NCBI GenBank assembly: GCA_032358255.1
Contig: JAULBX010025785.1
Coordinates: 1-55,899 of the forward strand
DNA: 55,899 bases
Reading direction: 5' to 3'
Source: Heterotrichella gracilis
Taxonomy: Eukaryota; Sar; Xanthophyceae; Tribonematales; Xanthonemataceae
Shown here: positions 49,797 to 55,899 of the stretch, one piece after another
Layout: each line of letters opens with the position of its first letter
Numbering within the stretch: position 1 is the first letter of the stretch
Made by a program: the position numbers and the translations under genes
Notes under the pieces: generated by a model
Databases searched by the model: none
Seen by the model: the letters and a program-made list of their open reading frames with translations, nothing else
What the model was told of the DNA's origin: nothing

Positions 49797-52700
49797 TTAC
49801 TGCAGGAGGGCAGCAGCTCGGAACCCGCTTCTGGTACTGGCTGCTCAAGAGCACACAATGGAGCCACAGGTGTTGAGGAGGTCCCAGAGCCTCATTGCCC
49901 AGACGATGTGGAGGTAGGTGGCTGCAATGTCGTCTCAGCATGGCAAAGAAATGTATATCCTCTTGCATCGGGCCACCCAACATAAACAAATGATGAATAA
50001 AGTAAAATACAAAACATATTAGTGTGGTTTCTCAGAATATGGCTGCAATTTATTCCCTGGAACAGCAGGTGATGTGCATGGATACCTGCCACCTGCTGCC
50101 ACATGTACTGCTTCCAGTTGGTGGAGAATATGCCTGGGTGCTGAGAGTATTCAAATATACGAAAAAATGCTGATAAAAAATGGCACCAAAATGACGCGCA
50201 TGTCTTTTAATACACGCATACCGGCAACAAAGCCAGATCAGCAATCAGCCTTGCACAAGCATGCGCCACCCGTCCGTATGCTGGCATTGCTTGTACCATT
50301 TTGTAATGTTAATCGCCTGCAAGTCCTTAGTGACGAGAGCAGCCCATGTGGCCCTGGGTGCTCCCCTAGACCGCTTCCCAACCAGCTGCCCAAACACCAT
50401 ACGCTTGGGTATTCTGTCGTCTGCCATACGTCCTAAGTGCCCCAGCCATTTTACCCTAATAACCCTGAGCTTTTCCTCGACTGAGGATTGCCTACATCTA
50501 TCTAATAGTTCCGCATTCGTTATGTGCGCTAACCGCGAAATACCACAAATTGCCCTAAGGCACTGATTTTGAAAAACTTCAAACCGCGACAGTTGTGTTT
50601 GAGTAATTGCCCAACTCGCTGACCCATACAGAAGGGTAGTAACGACCATTGCATTGAAAATGTCTTTTGGGGTGAACTACACTCGCAACATGGATGTACT
50701 ACACATTTATAGGGGATGGGGGCAAGGATGTCCATCACCCACCCCAGGTTCCACTGGTTACTGCCGGGCCTCTCTGCACAAATGTTTTTTAACATTGTGA
50801 TGTGCCGCCGTGTGTGGGGGTGGCCTCCCTGCAAGTTACCCCCCGACGGGCTTTGTAGATGTATTGACTCAATGTGAGCCAATAGTGGCTTTGCCAATTG
50901 TACACATGCAATTACACATATTTATCACCAACGATGTGTAACTATCCTCAATTAATTGACCCGCCATTACACATAGTGCACCCTCCTTTGTGTGTGGGGC
51001 TAAGGTGAGGCTTGGCGCCAAGCGGGGGCGCCCCACCTTTCTTTATTTATTTCTTCTCTTTAAACTATCAGTCGAGGAGTAGAGTACATCTGTTTCAAAT
51101 GGTGAGAACATAGAGCACAGCCGTTTAAAAAGGAGAAAAAATGCAAACACTGTGGTCCTGCAGGTCTGGATCCCTCCCCCCGACCCTCGCTTCCCTGGGG
51201 TGGCCCGAGTGATGGAGCAGGCAGGTGCCACACTGCGCCATGCTTTTGAAAGGCCCCTTGGTGAAGAATTGGATAAAGGCCACTATGTGGTGCAGTACAT
51301 GATCAGGAATGCGTTTGGGGAGGTGAGCAGAAATGACTAACTGTAGCATGCACAACCTTGGCGCATGGGCTCAGACACCCCGAGTCAGAGGCATCTTAGA
51401 CAGGTGTGTCAAACCCCTGGGATATTTCAGGGTTTGAACCTTGCCAACAACTGTTGGTTTCCCGTCACTTCCAGCACTGGATCCTGTGCATTGAAAACCT
51501 TGTGAAGATGTCAGAACATGGCCGACGCCACAAAATGCATTAAAGGCTGCTGATGCACATGCATCACTAGCGCAAAATATATCCAAGCATGCCGTAGCTG
51601 CTGATGGGCAAAACTCCCGGTGAGGACAAGGGTAGTGTGTATGCAGGCACGCATTGGGGCGTGGGTCATGAAAATTCAACCCATACAGTACTCTTACAAG
51701 ATTTACAAGATGTCATTTACAGTATTTGACGTCACGAATCAATGCACTACCGATGCACTACATAAGCTTTTTATTGCCCAATAAAGCGCTTAAGCCTAAT
51801 TACACATGTTGCATGTTCCCCCAGGGTGCCTCCCGTGTGGAGCTGCGCCATGCGCTGGCCCGTGGTTGCTAGAGGACCCCTCCCCTTGGATGCTGCTCAT
51901 GGAACACATGGTGCCGCAGCTGCAGGCTGATCAGGTTGGTCATATTGGAGCATACACTGGTTACTGTGCTTGACACAAATACTGTGATCAAACGCTGAAT
52001 ACTGTGCTTGACACCAATACTGTGATCATACACTGATTACTGTGCTTGACCAGGTTGGTCAGATTGGATCATACACTGCTTACTGCACATGTGCTCTGAC
52101 ATCGATACTTACCTAATCCAACATGACTCATGATGACCGGATTGGTGCTGTGCTCTCACATCGATAACATGCACAATCCAGCATCGTTGCTGTAATAAGA
52201 AATTGCTGTGATGGACGATGGTTGTTACTGTGCTCAATTACACACCGTACGATGACAACAATAGGGTTTTGTCCTCAAACAGCTTTACCCTGCCATAGCA
52301 AGCCTAACCGAATGGCATCGCTGTACCTGAATGTGTGCTCCAGCTGGCTCTCCTGCTTGCTTCTTACATTGTCACATCGTTTTACCGGTATGGCCATGCC
52401 TAATCCGATACATAATTACTGTCCCTGATCAGGTGCTCCAGCTGGCTCATTCCAACATTGTCGTAGTCATGTCCACAGCCATGCACCAAAAGGTCGCTGA
52501 GTCTGCAGAGTCTGGAAGCCATTGGAGCCTGGAGCACAAACGCAAGTTGAATGGGATAGCTATGTGTTTCTGCCATTGCATGGTAGTTGACAGTAACTCT
52601 TTTGCCATTCAAGTATACCTTTATATGGGCTGTATATATATGTAATTGCAATGGTTGCATGCACTGGTTGTCATGGGCCATGTGTGCGGGTCTGGATACA

Positions 52701-55096
52701 ATATCAGCACAATGAAAAGAAATTAGAGCTAAAACCCAACAAAGCTAACTTAGATGCTGCAGCTTGTAAAGCAGGAAGCCGTGGACAGCATCATCCTAAC
52801 ATCCTAACATCCTAACATCCTAACATCCTAACATCCTAACATCCTAACATCCTAACATCCTAACATCCTAACATCCTAACATCTTCAAACCGTAAACCCT
52901 ACAGGGTCCCGGTAACAACAGCAATACGTATAGGAACACATCATCACGGTCAGCATGACCACCCTGGCTGCCCTCTGAAGCCCACGCGTGCCCTCTCCGC
53001 TTCCTGCAGGCCTCTTCTTATCCTTCCTGATGGCCCTAGAAGGGTTTACTTTGGTGCCTGGCACCCTGCGCGCCTTGTGGCACTACGGAGGCCTTACCAT
53101 GATTACCCACCAGATGATCCACCTCTGCCACCTTATGCGTGCACATCCTGAATGCCCCGATCGCCCCGGGCGAGAAACACTGCTCTGCAATGTGGTGCGC
53201 GTGCTGGGCTGGACCACTGCAGTTGCGCACCCGTCTGGGAAGCGTTGGGAACAAGAGTGTACATGTGCGACCCGGGACGCTAGAGCGGAGGCGCAGCAGC
53301 AAAGGTGGGAGGCGATGAGGGGCGACGAGTAGGCGGCAGACATCCGCAGGTACGGTTTAGGATTATGTGTAAGGGTTTAGGGTTCAGGGAGGCGGTGAGG
53401 GAGAAGGACTGGTAGGTGAAGCTGGTACTGCAGGGGGGTGTTGGTGGACGGTAGTGCGGAGGCAGCATGCATGGGCAGGTATGTGGAGCCAAAACTTATC
53501 AACACGGACTTCTGTTTTCTTGGTTTAGGGTACAGGATCTAGGGCATAGGGTTTAGGCCACAGCAGCTCCTCAATCTGTGTACACACCTGTGCAGGTGGC
53601 TAGTTGTGTGACGGGCGATGGATGAACCAAAACCCTGTACCCTAAATCAAGTAACCAGAAACCCTGTGGCGTCAAAACTACATGTTAGACCCTGTGTAAC
53701 CCTGTGATTTCGTGTGTGCAGGTGGCTGCTACAACAGGGGGTGATGGAGGAGTGCGCAGCCTACATCACCGCACCAGCCGCAGCCATAAATCACCAGACT
53801 GAAGAGGGTTCCAAGTATCCCGCCTTTGGCTTTGCTTTGGAGTACATGATGGCCATCCTTGCAAACTTTGCCGCGGTGGCGCCTGCGGACGCCAGTACTT
53901 TCATCCACTCTCAGCCAGATTTACTCCCCGCTGTGCTCAAGTACAACGCCTCCAACAATGGCAACCCCCCCTTGCATTGTGCGGCACTGCACCTGGTGTC
54001 ATCCCTGGTCACCTTTGGCGCCATCCCTGGAGCTGACGTGCTACGGATGCCGGGATTTGTAAATTTTGTGACGGACCATGGAGATGCACCCCTTGCCGCA
54101 CACTGTGCACAAATGGAGGGCGCAGACACCTCCTCCTATGCAGTCACCACAGTAGCGCGTGTCCTGTGGAGTGCGGCTAATGACAACCACACTGAGACAC
54201 ACCCAAATGCAGTAGCTGGTGAAAGGCCCGATTATGCTGGGCAATACTTTATCAAAGAAGTATGGTGCTCAGCTGCGTGTGCTGGTCCCATGGCTGCTTT
54301 CTAAAACAGAAGTGAAGGGCGATGGCTGCATGCACTACTTGACCCCTGGCGCTGTAGACGTGCTGCTCACTCTGTTCCAGATGTATGGGGCGGGGCAAAT
54401 AACAGGGCCCCAACTGCAGGTAAATGCAGCACATGGTACATGATTGCCTCGATCAAAAGTTGTCCTAGAAGTTGCACGCAGTCTGGTTTAGGGTTTAGGG
54501 TTTAGGGTTAGGGCCAAAGTTGCATGCAGTCTGGTTTAGGGTTTAGGGTTTTAGGGTTTTAGGGTTTAGGGCCAAAGTTGCATGCAGCCTGCAGCGGTCA
54601 AAGTTGATGACACATGTATTCTTGCAATTATATCCTGTCACTTCTCTTGCATGCACCAGATATTGTTGCTGCAATTGGAGGTTCTGCTGGGTCATCCCAT
54701 GTGCCATCGAGCATACCTGCAATAAAACATTTAAAAATTTTAGAAGAAAAAACAAAAAACTAACCTACATCGGGGGGGGTATTCGAATCTGATCAGAAAA
54801 TATGCTTCCCCACCACCACCACTACACACAGACATCCCACCCCACCACCTCACTCACAGTACTCACAGACAACATGGAGATAGACCACTAGTACTCTAGT
54901 CACACCGCAACACCTCTTTAACCCCGGTGCCCAGGATGCGGTGCTGCTCCCCATAATCCGCCACCTGAACACCGCACCACTTGAAGACAGTGTGGCCAAC
55001 CGTCACCTCCAAGACACCTCTGCCTGCCTGTTGGACATTGTGGGTGAGGCACTGGAACAAGAGGGACCGGCATGTGCACCCAATCCATGTTTGAAG
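49797..55096 (+). CDS. Unrecognised helical-repeat-like protein, partial and with frameshifts
   Basis: I do not recognise this gene. Coding-like exons with splice signals: ~49806-49912 (weak), 51164-51322, 51825-51934, ~52433-52582 (weak), 53010-53304, 53722-54419 and 54935-55096. The helical, Leu/Ala-rich translations (for example HCAALHLVSSLVTFGAI, LLPIIRHLNT) recall armadillo/HEAT-type folds, but no signature was identified. Exon 53010-53304 joins 53722 in phase. Exon 53722-54419 has one base too many: one frame is open to a stop at 54302-54304, while a second, open from ~54180, leads to the donor and continues in phase into 54935. Exon 51825-51934 likewise hits a TAG after 15 codons while the next frame is open to the donor. 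Either the gene is a young pseudogene or the sequence has two single-base errors. It may continue past 55096. Confidence 0.5.
50245..50649 (-). mobile_element. LINE reverse transcriptase C-terminal fragment
   Basis: An uninterrupted minus-strand frame of 134 codons matches the region after the reverse transcriptase core in many non-LTR retrotransposons: LLYGSASWAI, then FQNQCLRAICGI, then TNAELL, then RVKWLGHLGRM, then IPKRM.FGQL and GAPRATW. No reverse transcriptase core or endonuclease is present, so it is truncated on the 5' side. It lies antisense inside the presumed introns of the helical gene. The frame is intact over its length, suggesting a relatively recent insertion. Confidence 0.85.
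51935..52090 (+). repeat. Short degenerate tandem repeat in an intron
   Basis: Units of about 30-45 bp built from GATCATACACTG, TTACTGTGCTTGACAC and AATACTGTGATCA recur three to four times. The GATCAGGTTGGTC donor region of the preceding exon (51928-51940) is copied again at about 52048-52062 as GACCAGGTTGGTC, so this array also grew from an exon boundary. Confidence 0.7.
52793..52880 (+). repeat. 8-bp minisatellite (ATCCTAAC), 11 perfect copies
   Basis: ATCCTAAC is repeated eleven times without error from 52793 to 52880 inside an intron of the helical gene. The unit resembles the CCCTAAA telomere word that is common in these introns, with an inserted AT, so it may have derived from it. The lack of divergence implies recent expansion. 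Confidence 0.95.
53465..53630 (+). repeat. Echo copies of exon boundaries in the helical gene
   Basis: At 53593-53630 the words TGTGCAGGTGGCTAGTTGTG and GGCGATGGATGAAC imitate the start of the exon at 53722 (TGTGCAGGTGGCTGCTACAA, then GGTGATGGAGGAG). At about 53457-53485 the GCGGAGGCAGCATGCATGGG region imitates GGCGGCAGACATCCGCAGG at 53331-53350. Both are moderate matches. Confidence 0.6.
54486..54600 (+). repeat. Interstitial telomere-like (TTTAGGG) blocks, duplicated
   Basis: Two TTTAGGG/TTTTAGGG runs (about 54486-54513 and 54533-54572) are each followed by the same GCCAAAGTTGCATGCAG spacer and preceded by GCAGTCTGG. The telomere-like tract and its flank were therefore duplicated as one unit. 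They are in the intron between the last two recognisable exons. Interstitial position and small size argue against a chromosome end. Confidence 0.9.
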
Positions 55097-55538
55097 GTAA
55101 TTTCCTACCCGTTCTGCTCCCCGGTCCCAACCCAACCTCCCCACACCTTCATGAGCACAGGAGGCAACGTGCAAACGTGCCAACTCAAATCTGATATGGT
55201 TTGAATAAAAATCCAAGGTTTTTTCTGTAAAAAAATTTCGATCCATTTTGAATATTTCAACAGCCTAGTCTGTCATGATCTGCCTACATGGGATACTCAC
55301 ATGCCCGGTGACACTGCCCAATGCGCACCCAACCGCGTGACTGCTAAGAGGCTGCCCAAGTGGCTAGAAAGGGTGGCTGACCTCGTCTTTGAAGGACCTC
55401 AAAACGAAGGTTCTGGTATAATAGAATAACCGGCAAAATAAAATGCGTTCATATTCAATTATATTCAATTTCTATTTGAAACAGTTGGCAATATACGTAT
55501 GTACGTGGGCCGAAAACACGGGTATCAGGGCAAAAGGC

Positions 55539-55899
55539 CAGGCAGGTTTTAGAAGAGCGTATAGGACAACGGATAACATGTTCATCCTCCGGTTGTTGGA
55601 GGATGAACATGTTTAATGGACAAGGCTCGCAGTAAGGGTGAGAAACTATACGCGTGTTTTGTTGACTTTAAAAAAGCCTTTGACACTGTCCCTAGAGCAC
55701 AGCTTTGGGAACACCTTCACCAGCTAGGTATTAGAGGCACTTTTCTGAGCGCGCTCATAAGCATGTACAGGAATGTGCAGGCATGTGTGCAGACACCTAC
55801 ACAGGACCTTACGCCCTTGTTCCATTAGGGGTCAAGCAAGGTTGCCCGTTGTCACCCACTCTCTTTGGATTATACGTTGACCTATTGGAATCAGTTCTT
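55539..55899 (+). mobile_element. LINE reverse transcriptase core, broken, running off the window
   Basis: Conserved reverse transcriptase blocks appear in order but in different frames: QAGFRRAYRTTDNMFIL (from 55539), then YACFVDFKKAFDTV with the catalytic FVDF..AFD block (about 55646-55690), then GVKQGCPLSPTLF (about 55830-55868), and the frame continues to the window end. At least two frameshifts separate them, one at a 20-bp insertion around 55597-55617 and one at about 55825. The element is dead here. It could be the same family as the minus-strand C-terminal fragment at 50.2 kb, but the two do not overlap. Confidence 0.85.

Overview
The window is nuclear DNA from a eukaryote, most likely a green alga. 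It carries intron-rich genes with GT-AG introns of roughly 80-1,700 bp, organelle-targeted metabolism, a complete autophagy ATG2 gene and a plant-type tandem CCCH zinc-finger gene, whose architecture (arginine-rich C-X5-H-X4-C-X3-H followed by C-X8-C-X5-C-X3-H-X16-C-X5-C-X4-C-X3-H) belongs to the green lineage. The species cannot be told from the sequence.

Layout. 1-16 kb is AT-richer and holds decayed 3' ends of a non-LTR retrotransposon plus two glycosyltransferase genes on the minus strand: a fucosyltransferase-like gene (exons at 3.1-4.8 kb, probable 5' exons at 8.0-8.5 kb) and a GT31 galactosyltransferase-like gene (10.7-13.6 kb). 16.6-22.1 kb (minus) is a complete 10-exon alanine:glyoxylate aminotransferase 2. 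24.1-25.1 kb (plus) is a complete 2-exon NADH-cytochrome b5 reductase. 27.1-40.5 kb (plus) is a 27-exon ATG2 gene whose exon phases all agree and sum to 1,933 residues. 42.6-47.2 kb (plus) is a 10-exon CCCH gene of 677 residues. 49.8-55.1 kb (plus) holds exons of an unrecognised helical protein with two apparent single-base frameshifts. LINE fragments lie at 50.2-50.6 kb and at the right edge.

The most unusual observation is not a gene. In at least four genes (AGT2, ATG2, the CCCH gene and the helical gene), introns and flanks carry extra, variably decayed copies of the neighbouring exon boundaries: the first or last 30-120 bp of an exon with its splice site and adjoining intron. They occur as tandem or near-tandem 'echoes' up to five copies deep, and stop-codon ends and one start-codon region are echoed too. 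The same introns are rich in telomere-like CCCTAAA/TTTAGGG motifs. The cytochrome b5 reductase intron and the two glycosyltransferase genes show no such echoes by eye. This suggests a gene-centred duplication process that repeatedly makes decoy splice sites.

The genes do not form one pathway: they cover lipid transfer in autophagy, lipid-linked electron transfer, glyoxylate/alanine metabolism, RNA regulation and glycosylation. Exon coordinates were derived by reading splice sites and reading phase; untranslated regions and promoters could not be set.
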